DNA of 64,000 nt from JACRLV01 sp045863555 (lineage in GTDB: Bacteria; Planctomycetota; Phycisphaerae; UBA1845; Fen-1342). The notes beneath the pieces are model-generated. The model was not told the origin of the DNA and searched no databases. It saw only the letters and a list, made by a program, of their open reading frames with translations. This document shows, piece by piece, positions 19,046-27,973 of the stretch. The translations under genes and the position numbers were made by a program. Location of the stretch: the NCBI GenBank assembly GCA_045863555.1, contig BTUU01000001.1, positions 310,001 through 374,000 of the forward strand, read 5' to 3'. Each line of letters starts with the position of its first letter. Within the stretch, counting starts at the first letter, position 1.

Positions 19046-20149
19046 ATGACTCGGCCGGTTCTCATCGCCTTGCTCCTCGGAGTCATTGGCAGCGCTTCAG
19101 CGCAATCGTACTACCGCCTTCGCGAAATCTCCCCGCCGCCGGGGGGCGAGTGCGGATATCCCCCGACACTAGCCATTGGGCTCACCAATGGATCGATCTA
19201 CACATCTCGGCTGTATCACATTCGGAGTATCGATCAGGACGATGTGTCATGTGAGCCATGCATTACGGGCGTCGACACCACGTTTCGATTCACTTTTCCG
19301 GCAGCGCCATCACAGGTTTCCATCCCACCCACGCGATGTGTACTTACCTGCTATCCCGAAGGGCGGTTCCCAGTCCTTAAGCGCACCGCCGTGAGTCGCA
19401 ACGGCGTTGTGGCCGGCGAAACAGAGTGGTGCGAAATCAATGGTCAGTACTATGGCATCCTCTTTCCAGACAGTGAAGTAATCCAGATCATTCCACCGAT
19501 AGGTGTGCCGGTCGGTGACGTTGGAGGGGTAAATGATCTCGGGCAAATGTGTGTCACTCTCGACGGCGCGGCATTTTGGAGCGAGGAAACTGGTTTCGAA
19601 TGGCTCCCCGCGACGAACTGGGAGTCGAAAGGAATTCCGAACGCGATCAACAACGCTGGGCACATTGTCGGTTACTCGTTCGAGCCGGGGCGTGCCCTAC
19701 TCTGGGGTCGTGATGAATTCGGAATGTGGCAAGTGACCGTACTTCATCCGGATGAACTCTCCGCGGCTCATGACATCAACGAAAGTGACGTTGTGGTTGG
19801 GTGGCGATACAGCGTCACCTATCGAGCCGTCAAGTGGGTTAATGGAGTTCCGATCGATCTGCCCCTTCCCGAGTTCTGTATTGAGTCGCAAGCATGGGCG
19901 ATTAACAACGACGGGTACATCGTAGGATACACGCAACTTCCGAATGAAGAGCGTCACGCGGCACTATGGACACCCGGGGGCACATTCATTGACCTGAATG
20001 ACGTAACTGTGGGTTTATTCGGGACCGCGGTTGAAGCGGTTTCGATCAACGATGCAGAGCACATTGCCGTGCAGGTATTGCACCTCTCTCTGCCTGGCCA
20101 CCACAGAGCGGCGTTCCTTGGTCGAAACGCAACGCCGCTTCCTCCTTGA
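19046..20149 (+). CDS. Secreted HAF-repeat protein
   Basis: A 367-residue protein preceded by AAAAGGAG and opening with a Sec signal peptide (LIALLLGVIGSASA, cut before QSYY). From about residue 120 it contains repeated blocks of the form (A)INNAGHIVGYS, INESDVVVGWR and INNDGYIVGYT, each followed by A-x-LW. These are HAF-type (DUF3466-like) extracellular repeats that should fold as a beta-propeller. Several Cys pairs lie in the N-terminal third (GECGYP, CEPC, CVLTC). GC content and codon use are visibly lower than in the enzyme genes nearby, suggesting a more recently acquired or faster-evolving gene. Ligand and function are unknown. Confidence 0.85.
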   Translation: MTRPVLIALLLGVIGSASAQSYYRLREISPPPGGECGYPPTLAIGLTNGSIYTSRLYHIRSIDQDDVSCEPCITGVDTTFRFTFPAAPSQVSIPPTRCVLTCYPEGRFPVLKRTAVSRNGVVAGETEWCEINGQYYGILFPDSEVIQIIPPIGVPVGDVGGVNDLGQMCVTLDGAAFWSEETGFEWLPATNWESKGIPNAINNAGHIVGYSFEPGRALLWGRDEFGMWQVTVLHPDELSAAHDINESDVVVGWRYSVTYRAVKWVNGVPIDLPLPEFCIESQAWAINNDGYIVGYTQLPNEERHAALWTPGGTFIDLNDVTVGLFGTAVEAVSINDAEHIAVQVLHLSLPGHHRAAFLGRNATPLPP

Positions 20150-20175
20150 TCGCTTGAACCACGAGTCAAGATACT

Positions 20176-20212
20176 ACCCGGGCAGCCCGACCCGCGCTGC
20201 CCGGGTTCTTTA
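20176..20212 (+). terminator. Rho-independent terminator after HAF-repeat gene
   Basis: A perfect 11-bp stem (20176-20186 with 20196-20206) with a 9-nt loop, followed by TTCTTTATT. Confidence 0.9.
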
Positions 20213-20425
20213 TTCGGCGCCATCCGTGCGACGGGTAATGGGCTAATCTATGTTTGCCGCGCCCCCTATCCTTCCGCGCCCGTGGCTCACAGCGCCAGCA
20301 ATCTACTCTTTGTCGCTGCGCGTCCCTATTCGACACGATTCGTCGTCCTCCGCTCCCACATTCCGCCCGCCTTCCGTTACCATGGCCGTCAACACTCACG
20401 CGAGCACAGATCGGAGGCACGCACG

Positions 20426-22585
20426 ATGAAACGCTTTGTCAGGTTCGCATCCCTCGCCGCGACATCCTTCGCCGCGGCGTCACTGATCGCCGCCGCCGCA
20501 TCCGCCCAGGACAAGCCGCGGATCAAGTACCCCGAGACGAAGAAGGTCGACCAGGTCGACGACTACCACGGCACGAAGGTCGCCGATCCCTACCGCTGGC
20601 TCGAGGACCTCGACAGCGCCGACACCGCCGCCTGGGTCGCCGCCCAGAACGAGGTCTCCTTCGGCTACCTCGCCTCCATCCCCCAGCGCGAAGCGATCAA
20701 GAAGCGCCTCACCAAGCTCTGGGACTACGAGCGCTTCGGCCTCCCCAGCAAGGAGGGCCCGCGCTACGTCTACTCCCGCAACTCCGGCCTCCAGAACCAG
20801 TCCGTCATCTACGTCGCCGACGCCCTCGACGCCGAGCCGCGCGTCCTCATCGACCCCAACACGCTCGCGGCCGACGGCACGATCGCCCTCGGCGGCGCCG
20901 AGTTCACGGAAGACGGCAAGCTGATGGCCTATTCGATCTCCGCGTCCGGCTCCGACTGGCGCGAGATCAAGGTCCGCGACGTCGCCACGGCCAAAGACCT
21001 CGACGACCACCTGAAATGGGTGAAATTCTCGGGCACGTCCTGGAAGAAGGACGGCAGCGGTTTCTTCTACAGCCGCTACGACGAGCCGAAATCCGACGGA
21101 AACAAGCTCGAAGACGTGAACTACTTCCAGAAGCTCTTCTTCCACAAGATCGGCACGCCGCAATCCGAAGACAAGCTCGTCTACAAGCGCGACGACCACA
21201 AGGACTGGGGCTTCGGCGGCAGCGTCACCGAGGACGGCCAGTACCTGCTGATCTACATCTCGCAGGGCACCGAGCGCAAGAACCGGCTCTACTACCAGGA
21301 CCTCACCAAGCCCGACGCAAAGGTCGTCGAGATGCTCGACGGCTTCGACGCCCAGTACAGCGTCATCGGCAATGACGGCCCTGTCTTCTACGTCTTCACC
21401 GACAACAGCGCCCCGCGCGGCCGCGTCGTCGCCATCGACTCGACCGATCCGTCGCCCTCCAAATGGAAGGAGATCATTCCCCAGACCGCGGAGACGCTCC
21501 AGGGCGTCAGCCTGCTCAACAACAACATGCTCGTCGCCTCCTACCTGAAGGACGCCACCACGCAGGTCCGCATCTTCGACACCGCCGGCAAGCACATCCG
21601 CGACGTGAAGCTCCCCGGCCTCGGCACGGCCGGCGGCTTCGGCGGCCGGCGTCACGAGACCGAGACCTTCTACAGCTACACGAGCTTCAACTACCCGCCC
21701 ACGATCTTCCGCTACGACCTCAAGACCGGCGAAAGCACGCTCTACAAGCAGCCGAAGGTCGACTTCGATCCGACGAACTACGAAGTCAAGCAGGTCTTCT
21801 ACAAGAGCAAGGACGGCACGCAGGTCCCGATGTTCATTGCCCATAAGAAGGGCCTGAAGCTCGACGGCACGAATCCGACCTACCTCTACGGCTACGGCGG
21901 CTTCAACATCTCGCTCACGCCGAGCTTCTCGATCGCCAACCTCGTCTGGATGGAGATGGGCGGCGTCTATGCCCAGGCGAACCTCCGCGGCGGCGGCGAG
22001 TACGGCAAGGACTGGCACAACGCCGGCCGCCTCGCCAATAAGCAGAACGTCTTCGACGACTTCATCGCGGCGGGTGAGTGGCTGATCGCCAACAAGTACA
22101 CCACGAACAAGAAGCTCGCGATCGGCGGCGGCTCGAATGGCGGCCTGCTCGTCGGCGCGTGCATGACGCAGCGGCCGGACCTCTTCGGCGCGTGCCTGCC
22201 GGCCGTCGGAGTGATGGACATGCTCCGCTTCCAGAAGTTCACGATCGGCTGGGCGTGGACGAGCGACTACGGCAGCAGCGACGACAAGGACCAGTTCGCG
22301 ACGCTGATCAAGTACAGCCCGCTCCACAACCTGAAACCCGGCACGAAGTACCCGCCGACGATGATCACCACGGCCGACCACGACGATCGCGTCGTCCCCA
22401 GCCACAGCTTCAAGTTCGCGGCCGCCCTCCAGGCCGCCCACGCCGGCGACGCCCCGGTCATCATCCGCATCGAAACCAAGGCCGGGCACGGTGCAGGCAA
22501 GCCGACGACGAAGATCATCGAGGAAGTCGCCGACCGGTGGGCGTTCCTCGTCCGCACGCTCGGAATGGAGCCGAACCTGAACTGA
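20426..22585 (+). CDS. Prolyl oligopeptidase family S9 peptidase
   Basis: A 719-residue serine peptidase with a Sec signal peptide (cut near ASAQDK), so it acts outside the cytoplasm. Residues about 30-440 form the seven-bladed propeller typical of prolyl oligopeptidase (YPETKKVDQVDDYHGTKVAD, PYRWLED). The C-terminal alpha/beta-hydrolase has the nucleophile in GGGSNGGLL (Ser about 570), the acid in TADHDDRV (about 651-655) and the base in AGHGAGK (His about 688). It cleaves short proline-containing peptides in the family; the real substrate here is unknown. The start ATG 20426 is chosen because GGAGG lies at 20413-20417. Two copies of a CCACCAC/GTGGTGG hairpin follow the gene. Confidence 0.95.
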   Translation: MKRFVRFASLAATSFAAASLIAAAASAQDKPRIKYPETKKVDQVDDYHGTKVADPYRWLEDLDSADTAAWVAAQNEVSFGYLASIPQREAIKKRLTKLWDYERFGLPSKEGPRYVYSRNSGLQNQSVIYVADALDAEPRVLIDPNTLAADGTIALGGAEFTEDGKLMAYSISASGSDWREIKVRDVATAKDLDDHLKWVKFSGTSWKKDGSGFFYSRYDEPKSDGNKLEDVNYFQKLFFHKIGTPQSEDKLVYKRDDHKDWGFGGSVTEDGQYLLIYISQGTERKNRLYYQDLTKPDAKVVEMLDGFDAQYSVIGNDGPVFYVFTDNSAPRGRVVAIDSTDPSPSKWKEIIPQTAETLQGVSLLNNNMLVASYLKDATTQVRIFDTAGKHIRDVKLPGLGTAGGFGGRRHETETFYSYTSFNYPPTIFRYDLKTGESTLYKQPKVDFDPTNYEVKQVFYKSKDGTQVPMFIAHKKGLKLDGTNPTYLYGYGGFNISLTPSFSIANLVWMEMGGVYAQANLRGGGEYGKDWHNAGRLANKQNVFDDFIAAGEWLIANKYTTNKKLAIGGGSNGGLLVGACMTQRPDLFGACLPAVGVMDMLRFQKFTIGWAWTSDYGSSDDKDQFATLIKYSPLHNLKPGTKYPPTMITTADHDDRVVPSHSFKFAAALQAAHAGDAPVIIRIETKAGHGAGKPTTKIIEEVADRWAFLVRTLGMEPNLN

Positions 22586-22611
22586 CGCGCGGCACGCCGC
22601 GCGGTTCCGAA

Positions 22612-22665
22612 CCCACCACGCAAGTGGTGAGCCATCGAAACCGAACCCACCACGCAAGTGGTGGG
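22612..22665. repeat. Two copies of a short hairpin repeat
   Basis: The sequence CCCACCACGCAAGTGGTG(G/A)G occurs twice, at 22612-22631 and 22646-22665, each able to form an 8-bp hairpin with loop GCAA. It follows the S9 peptidase gene and may also assist termination. Confidence 0.8.
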
Positions 22666-22708
22666 CGAACCGTGCGAAGTGCAGACGTCTGACATCAACC
22701 GGAGCATC

Positions 22709-22744
22709 GCGCGGGCAGGCTAAGCCGTTTCAGCCTGCCCGCGC
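22709..22744. repeat. GGGCAGGCT palindromic element, copy 1
   Basis: A 13-bp perfect stem (22709-22721 with 22732-22744) encloses AAGCCGTTTC. The same GGGCAGGCT ... GCCGTTTC ... AGCCTGCCC core recurs at 26384-26417, so it is a dispersed palindromic repeat as well as a possible terminator. Confidence 0.8.
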
Positions 22745-22783
22745 GCATTGCCGTTCCGCGGCCGCCGTCGGATAATCGTCCGC

Positions 22784-23668
22784 ATGAACCGCCGACCAAG
22801 CCGAGGATTCACGCTCATCGAGCTGCTCGTCGTCGTCGCGATCATCGGCCTGCTGATTTCGATATTGCTGCCCGCGCTCAACGCCGCCCGCCAGCGCGCC
22901 CGCCTCACGCTCTGCGTCTCGAATCTCCGATCCCAGGGCCAGGCGATGCATGCCTACACGGTCGAGTACGGTGGAAGCCTGCCGCCCAAGCAGTATTGGC
23001 GCGTTCGCGGCGCGTCGAACGAAATCCTGCTGATTAACGGCATCCTCGCGGCCTTCCTCGGCGAACCCTTCGAGCGCCACCCCGGCCAGCCCGATCACGA
23101 ATTCGACCGGCCGCACGGCATCTGGCGCTGCCCCGACGTTCCCGATGAGGAATCCCGCTGGACCCACCACGGGTACCTGCACCATGCGCCGAATATGTGG
23201 CTCTTCAACGACGCCTACTACTACCCGGCCGACAGCCGCCTCGCCGTCTACGCCGATGCACCGTTCGGCTGGGAGCCGCGTTTCGGCCGGCCCGAGTGGC
23301 GGAAGATCGAGCGCATCCGCGAACCCGGCCAGATCGTCGCGATCCTCGACAACGTGAACTACCAGGTCTACACGCACACTCATCGCGAAGCCCGCGAATC
23401 GATCGGCCGCGCCGAGGAGTTCATCTACGACCCCGGCGACGGTGGCCCGCACGACACCGTGCCGGCGCACGCGTCACTGCTCCGCTCGCCGGCGCTTTTC
23501 GTCGACGGCCACGCCGAGCCGCTCCCGAATACCCGCGCCTACTGGCACGACGCGCCGGCCTTCCTGCGCCCGACGGGCAGCGACACGGCCGTCCAGTTCT
23601 TCGAACGCGAAGTCCGCCGCCTGATGTGGTTCGTCGAACCGGGCGAATGGGTCGTCGGCGAGGATTGA
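22784..23668 (+). CDS. Prepilin-type N-terminal methylation domain protein
   Basis: A 294-residue protein beginning MNRRPSRGFTLIELLVVVAI, a class III prepilin signal cut before Phe9, then LLISILLPALNAARQRAR. The remainder lacks a confident family but contains HHGYLHHAPNMW and, near the C-terminus, a segment of the H-X9-DG style (ALFVDGHAEPL), as in the planctomycete pseudopilin-like family. It resembles the protein at 17683-18651 only over the N-terminal helix and general plan. It is probably exported by the type II/IV pilus system and anchored by the helix. It has no clear Shine-Dalgarno; the ATG is chosen to place the signal at the N-terminus. Confidence 0.88.
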   Translation: MNRRPSRGFTLIELLVVVAIIGLLISILLPALNAARQRARLTLCVSNLRSQGQAMHAYTVEYGGSLPPKQYWRVRGASNEILLINGILAAFLGEPFERHPGQPDHEFDRPHGIWRCPDVPDEESRWTHHGYLHHAPNMWLFNDAYYYPADSRLAVYADAPFGWEPRFGRPEWRKIERIREPGQIVAILDNVNYQVYTHTHREARESIGRAEEFIYDPGDGGPHDTVPAHASLLRSPALFVDGHAEPLPNTRAYWHDAPAFLRPTGSDTAVQFFEREVRRLMWFVEPGEWVVGED

Positions 23669-23712
23669 GTTGGCGAGAGCACCTACGGCCGCGCAGCGTC
23701 ATCGCTGCACGG

Positions 23713-23865
23713 ATGGGCGGATCTCCGGGACCGCGCGCGCCATACATCCGAACGCGAGCGATCGCGTACTTCGTGCTGCAGTTGGTTGGATGCTGGCTCT
23801 GCCTCGAAGTGATTGGGTACTTGGTTAGCGTTCTCTATCAGGGTCTCAGAATTGGGTGGACCTGA
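23713..23865 (+). CDS. Possible small membrane protein
   Basis: A 50-residue frame beginning MGGSPGPRAPYIRTRAIAYF with one long hydrophobic stretch (about residues 19-45: YFVLQLVGCWLCLEVIGY then LVSVLYQG). A perfect hairpin begins 5 bp after its stop, which favours a real gene. No family is recognised and no strong ribosome site is seen. Confidence 0.45.
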   Translation: MGGSPGPRAPYIRTRAIAYFVLQLVGCWLCLEVIGYLVSVLYQGLRIGWT

Positions 23866-23869
23866 CGCT

Positions 23870-23895
23870 CTTGGCGTCGAGTGATCGACGCCAAG
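23870..23895. terminator. Hairpin between convergent genes
   Basis: A perfect 11-bp inverted repeat (23870-23880 with 23885-23895) and 4-nt loop GTGA lies between the small plus-strand frame and the minus-strand PEP-CTERM gene. Confidence 0.75.
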
Positions 23896-23899
23896 GCCA

Positions 23900-24649
23900 T
23901 CAAGTGTTCCGAGGTCTCCGGGCGAATGCGAGCACCAGCAGGACAACCGACGCCGGCTCGGGGACGTACCACACGGCCCAGTCGACGCCGGTGATGTTCG
24001 GATTGTTCCAGCTGGCGCTGACGGTTCCCGGAGTGCCTTCGTCGGTTGTGCTCAGAAAGATGATCGGCCCATTAGCGGTCTCCGGTGCGCCGACGACGAA
24101 TTCAGCGGCTGGGTGCGCCTCGAGCAGCGCCGCAACGTCGAGGGAAACGCGGCCGACAGCGCCGATCCCCGACACGCGATCGCTTTCGGGCGGCGACTGG
24201 AACCACGCTAGATTGATTTCATGGGATGTCGCAACAGGGAGCGGTCCGGTTGGACTGTACCGACCCGCGTAGGCCGCACCGGCGTTGGTATAGCGACCGT
24301 TTGAACCTCGCCGGCGGTCCATGGAGAAAAACGTGATAAACCGGTCGCTCAAGCCGGGGTTGAAGAGGTTATCCGGTCCGGGGGTATTGGGGTCATCCGG
24401 GATCGCTGCGTAACGGATCGAGACGCTCTCCGCCTCGCCGATCGGCGTGATCAATCCGCGCAAGCCGCTGGCCGCCCAAAGGTCGTCGAGTGAGACGTCG
24501 ACCATCACATCAACCGAAATAATCCCCGGCGGCGGCTGCGGGATGTTGTCGCTCGGGTCCACGAGATCAACCCACGTCGTGACGTCGGCCGGCGCGAGCG
24601 CGCAGAGATGCATGAGCGCAAACACGGCGAAGTGAACAGGGCGGCGCAT
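23900..24649 (-). CDS. PEP-CTERM sorting domain protein
   Basis: A 249-residue secreted protein. It begins with a short signal peptide (FAVFALMHLCALAPA) and ends with VPEPASVVLLVLAFARRPRNT: the Pro-Glu-Pro sorting motif, a hydrophobic helix and an arginine-rich tail. Exosortase would cut at this signal and release or anchor the protein in the envelope. The body has no recognised domain but is beta-rich, with NGRYTNAGAAYAGRYSPTGP in the middle. The frame is open further upstream on this strand, into the aldehyde dehydrogenase region, but the ATG at 24649 directly precedes the signal peptide. No exosortase gene lies in this window. Confidence 0.85.
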   Translation of the reverse strand: MRRPVHFAVFALMHLCALAPADVTTWVDLVDPSDNIPQPPPGIISVDVMVDVSLDDLWAASGLRGLITPIGEAESVSIRYAAIPDDPNTPGPDNLFNPGLSDRFITFFSMDRRRGSNGRYTNAGAAYAGRYSPTGPLPVATSHEINLAWFQSPPESDRVSGIGAVGRVSLDVAALLEAHPAAEFVVGAPETANGPIIFLSTTDEGTPGTVSASWNNPNITGVDWAVWYVPEPASVVLLVLAFARRPRNT

Positions 24650-24884
24650 GACATGCCTCCGTATCTCCGCCGTTCCTCCTGCCCGGATCGTACCAGCAAA
24701 TGACCATGCCAGCCTACGCCAAGAGCCGGTGCGGTTACAACGCGAAATGCGAATGAACACCGCTTCGAGTTCCCGCCGTCGCCCGTCCCCGCGTCCCCAA
24801 TTGCCGACCGATTGACCCTCCATCCGCCGCGCGGTAGAAAGCGCCCGAGGCGAAATCCCAATTCCCGAGCCGGAGGTGCATCCC

Positions 24885-26357
24885 ATGGCCAGTGCGACGT
24901 TTACGCCCGCAGATGTGAAGATCGGGCCGACGAAACTGCTTATCAACAACGAATGGCAGGCCGCCGCCAGCGGCAAGACCTTCAAGACCATCAATCCCGC
25001 GACCGAAGAGGTCATCGCCGAGGTCGCCGAGGCCGACAAGGTCGACGCCGACCGCGCCGTCGCCGCCGCCCGCCAGGCCTTCGACACCGGCAAGTGGGCC
25101 ACGATGTCCGCCGCCGACCGCGGCCGGCTCCTCTACAAGCTCGCCGACCTGATCGAGACGAACAAGAAGGAACTCGCCGCGCTCGAAACCCTCGACAACG
25201 GCAAGCCCTACGGCGTCGCCCTCGCCGCCGATCTGCCGCTGACGATCGCCTGCTACCGCTACTACGCCGGCTGGGCCGACAAGATCCAGGGCAAGACGAT
25301 CCCCGTCGCCGGCCCGTACTTCACGTACACGCGGCACGAAGCCGTCGGCGTCGCGGCGCAGATCATCCCGTGGAACTTCCCGCTGCTCATGCAGGCGTGG
25401 AAGCTCGGCCCCGCCCTCGCCTGCGGCTGCACCGTCGTGATGAAGCCCGCCGAGCAGACGCCGCTCACCGCCCTGCGCGTCGCGGAGCTGGCTCTCGAAG
25501 CCGGCTTCCCGCCCGGCGTCATCAACATGCTCCCCGGCTACGGCCCGACCGCCGGCCAGGCCCTCGCGCGGCACATGGACGTCGACAAGGTCGCCTTCAC
25601 CGGCTCAACCGAGGTCGGCCACCTGATCATGAAGTACGCGGCCGAGAGCAACCTGAAGCGCGTCACGCTGGAGCTCGGCGGCAAGAGCCCGAACGTCGTC
25701 TTCGCCGATGCCGACATGGAGCAGGCGGTCGAAGGGGCGCACTTCGCGCTGTTCTTCAACCAGGGCCAGTGCTGCTGCGCCGGCTCGCGGCTGTTCGTCG
25801 AGGAGAAGTGCTACGACGAGTTCACGGCCAAGATCGTCGAGAAGGCCAAGAGCAAGAAGGTCGGCGACCCGTTCGCCCGCGAGACGGCTCAGGGACCGCA
25901 GGTCGACAAGGACCAGTTCGACAAGATCATGGGGTACATCGACGCCGGCAAGAAGGAAGGCGCGAAGCTGCTCACGGGCGGGGTGCGGGTCGGGTCGAAG
26001 GGCTTCTTCGTCGAGCCGACCGTCTTCGCCGATGTGCAGGACGACATGAAGATCTGCCGCGAGGAGATCTTCGGCCCCGTGCTGAGCGTCATCAAGTTCA
26101 AGGACATCGACGAGGTCGTCCGCCGGGCGAACCACTCGAACTACGGCCTGGCCGCGGCCGTCTGGACGAAGGACATCACCAAGGCCCACGCGATCGCCGC
26201 CCGGGTCCGCGCGGGCACGGTCTGGGTCAACTGCTACGACGTCTTCGACGCCGGCGCCCCGTTCGGCGGCTTCAAGCAGTCGGGCATCGGCCGCGAGTTG
26301 GGCGAATACGGCCTGGCGAACTACACCGAGGTCAAGACGGTCACGATCAAGACGTAA
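24885..26357 (+). CDS. Aldehyde dehydrogenase (NAD(P)-dependent)
   Basis: A 490-residue cytoplasmic enzyme of the ALDH superfamily, oxidising an aldehyde to the acid. Motifs: IIPWNFPLLMQAWKLGPALA (cofactor site), KPAEQTPLTAL, FTGSTEVG (glycine loop), LELGGKSPNVVF (general-base Glu) and FFNQGQCCCAGSR, with the catalytic Cys inside the unusual CCC triplet, then EEIFGPVLSV and PFGGFKQSGIGRELGEYGL. The closest group is the betaine/retinal aldehyde dehydrogenase type; the substrate cannot be named. ATG 24885 is preferred over an in-frame GTG at 24876, which overlaps the ribosome site GGAGG (24872-24876). Confidence 0.95.
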   Translation: MASATFTPADVKIGPTKLLINNEWQAAASGKTFKTINPATEEVIAEVAEADKVDADRAVAAARQAFDTGKWATMSAADRGRLLYKLADLIETNKKELAALETLDNGKPYGVALAADLPLTIACYRYYAGWADKIQGKTIPVAGPYFTYTRHEAVGVAAQIIPWNFPLLMQAWKLGPALACGCTVVMKPAEQTPLTALRVAELALEAGFPPGVINMLPGYGPTAGQALARHMDVDKVAFTGSTEVGHLIMKYAAESNLKRVTLELGGKSPNVVFADADMEQAVEGAHFALFFNQGQCCCAGSRLFVEEKCYDEFTAKIVEKAKSKKVGDPFARETAQGPQVDKDQFDKIMGYIDAGKKEGAKLLTGGVRVGSKGFFVEPTVFADVQDDMKICREEIFGPVLSVIKFKDIDEVVRRANHSNYGLAAAVWTKDITKAHAIAARVRAGTVWVNCYDVFDAGAPFGGFKQSGIGRELGEYGLANYTEVKTVTIKT

Positions 26358-26383
26358 CGCGGGTTTTGTACAATTTCGGGTGG

Positions 26384-26417
26384 CATGGGCAGGCTGGGCC
26401 GTTTCAGCCTGCCCGTG
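26384..26417 (+). terminator. Terminator after ALDH gene, GGGCAGGCT element copy 2
   Basis: A stem of 9 bp, extendable to 12 (26384-26395 with 26406-26417), around GGGCCGTTTC, followed by CCTCGACTTTTTA. It shares its core with 22709-22744. Confidence 0.75.
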
Positions 26418-26483
26418 CCTCGACTTTTTACAGCCACCTGCGATAGAGGCCGGTCTCCGTCCGGTCTTTTCCCCGGGCGGCCG

Positions 26484-26660
26484 CGCGAATCAGAGCCCCA
26501 GGCGCCAGCGCGCGGGTCAGTGGCGTCGGGCGTCTCTGCCGGCGCATGGAACCAGTGGCGTCGGGCGTCCCTGCCCGACGATCGGCCGCGCAGCAGGGGG
26601 CCCGCCTTTTCCGAGCCCGAGGCGCCAGCGAGGACGGCCCAAGCGCCAGCGCCGGGCGAC
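26484..26660. repeat. Dispersed GAGCCC-C-GGCGCCAGCG and GTGGCGTCGG repeat fragments
   Basis: Copies of GAGCCCCAGGCGCCAGCG (26487-26504), GAGCCCGAGGCGCCAGCG (about 26611-26628) and two copies of AGTGGCGTCGGGCGT (about 26519 and 26556) occur here. They are the reverse complements of elements found at 30.9-31.5, 32.2 and 41.7 kb. The whole 26418-27184 stretch holds no convincing gene. Confidence 0.75.
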
Positions 26661-26689
26661 CGGCCGGAGAGCGGCCTCGCGCCCGGAGC

Positions 26690-26939
26690 AAGGTTGCCAA
26701 ACTCGCTTCGCCCTCCCCGTGAATCCCGTTCTCCGGCATCGGGTCACCTCCCAAAACCCGTTTTCCAGCGATCTGGCCGAAGGTTGCCAAACTTCTCGTT
26801 TTGCGCGCGACGGGTTGGCAATGTTGGTTATCAGACCATCGAAAACCCCGTTTCCAGCTCGCCCGCGGAAGGTGATCATGTTTTCTTTTGCGCGTGTGCC
26901 GGGTTGATCACCTTCGTTATCAGACGTTTCCGGCCCCCG
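26690..26939. repeat. About 90-bp tandem repeat with exchanged hairpin arms (3 units)
   Basis: Three related units begin with AAGG at 26690, 26780 and 26869. Unit 2 contains inverted arms TTGCCAA and TTGGCAA; unit 3 has a different perfect pair, AAGGTGATCA and TGATCACCTT, around a shared core resembling TTTTGCGCG...GGGT. Units 2 and 3 then share GTTATCAGAC. The units have diverged in sequence but keep the fold. Confidence 0.75.
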
Positions 26940-27085
26940 AACCCCGCCGCGTCCGCGGCCGTCCGGCACGGGGACCGGCCGGGCGGGCGAGGCCGAAAAA
27001 TCGACGAGCGGGGTCTGCATGCTTGGGATTCTTATGCATCGGAGGCAGTCGAGGCGGTCGGAAGCGGATACTGGCGGAATCTGGC

Positions 27086-27123
27086 GACGAATAGCGAGTA
27101 TAGGGACGAATAGCGAGTATAGG
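27086..27123. repeat. 19-bp direct repeat
   Basis: GACGAATAGCGAGTATAGG occurs twice in tandem (27086-27104, 27105-27123), about 60 bp upstream of the unknown three-gene cluster. Confidence 0.85.
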
Positions 27124-27184
27124 GAGGATTTAGGCGCGATCCTATGCTGGCACGATTCGCGCAGCAGGGAAGCCGTTTTGCAGT

Positions 27185-27973
27185 ATGATTGACGTTCACG
27201 AGGTGAAGGCAGTGACGATTCCACGAGGATCTGAGGCTTGGGCCAATCGAATGCGAGAAGCCCCCGAGACGGATGCGATTCTCAATAACCTCGAGCGGGA
27301 TGCCTGTATTCCCGCCGAAGCGGCGACCTTTTTCTTTGAGGGAATTCGGGCTTCACGTCCGGCCGAAGGCGCTTTGGACGCTCACGCGATAGCATGTGCG
27401 CTGATCCAGGCGAACCCAGATCGATTAATCTGTCAAGGAAAACCAGTTCCGAGTGACCTCTTCCAAACCGTCGCGCGAATCGTAAAACAGAGAAATCTGA
27501 AATACCACCTAACTGACGAACAAGCTGACGAACTCGCCAGCCGTTGGGGCGTCTCCCGCAACCAGCCGCTCGCGGCGCGGCTCAGCCCCGCGGAGATAGA
27601 ATCAATAAGCGCGTGGCTGCAAAAAGAGCCGATAAAAATGGGCAACAAACTCGGGGTTACTTGGGTGGCGGACTTCGCCGAAATCGGGGCGGATCTTGGT
27701 CGCCCAAGGACCTTGGTTTCTTTGCTCGGACTTGATGAGGACCTCGACTCAATCTACGTCGCATTTGTCTATGATCGAAATAAGAACTCGGCCGGCCTTC
27801 GGGTTCCGCGGGCGCTCGACGCAATTGACTCTGCAATGTTCGCTCCGAACAATGATTGCGGAGCAGACTTCGGTCGAACCCAATCCAAATCGGGCGAGGT
27901 CGGTTACGCGGAGGCTGTGCATCGTGCGGTAGTCGTCGACTTGTCAGAGCTGGAAATCCTGAGGATCTCATGA
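27185..27973 (+). CDS. Unknown protein, first gene of a three-gene cluster
   Basis: A 262-residue soluble protein with no domain I recognise. It is predicted largely helical in the first two-thirds (NLERDACIPAEAATFFFEGI, LTDEQADELASRWGV) and contains no membrane segment or signal peptide. GC content is clearly below that of the nearby core genes. The stop TGA overlaps the next ATG (ATGA at 27970-27973), so the two are translationally coupled. The start ATG 27185 lacks a good ribosome site; a GTG 21 or 30 bases later could serve instead. Confidence 0.65.
   Translation: MIDVHEVKAVTIPRGSEAWANRMREAPETDAILNNLERDACIPAEAATFFFEGIRASRPAEGALDAHAIACALIQANPDRLICQGKPVPSDLFQTVARIVKQRNLKYHLTDEQADELASRWGVSRNQPLAARLSPAEIESISAWLQKEPIKMGNKLGVTWVADFAEIGADLGRPRTLVSLLGLDEDLDSIYVAFVYDRNKNSAGLRVPRALDAIDSAMFAPNNDCGADFGRTQSKSGEVGYAEAVHRAVVVDLSELEILRIS

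Noticed and set aside
26690..26939. Integron attC site
   Set aside because: The conserved GTTRRRY and RYYYAAC core sites are missing and no integrase gene is present.
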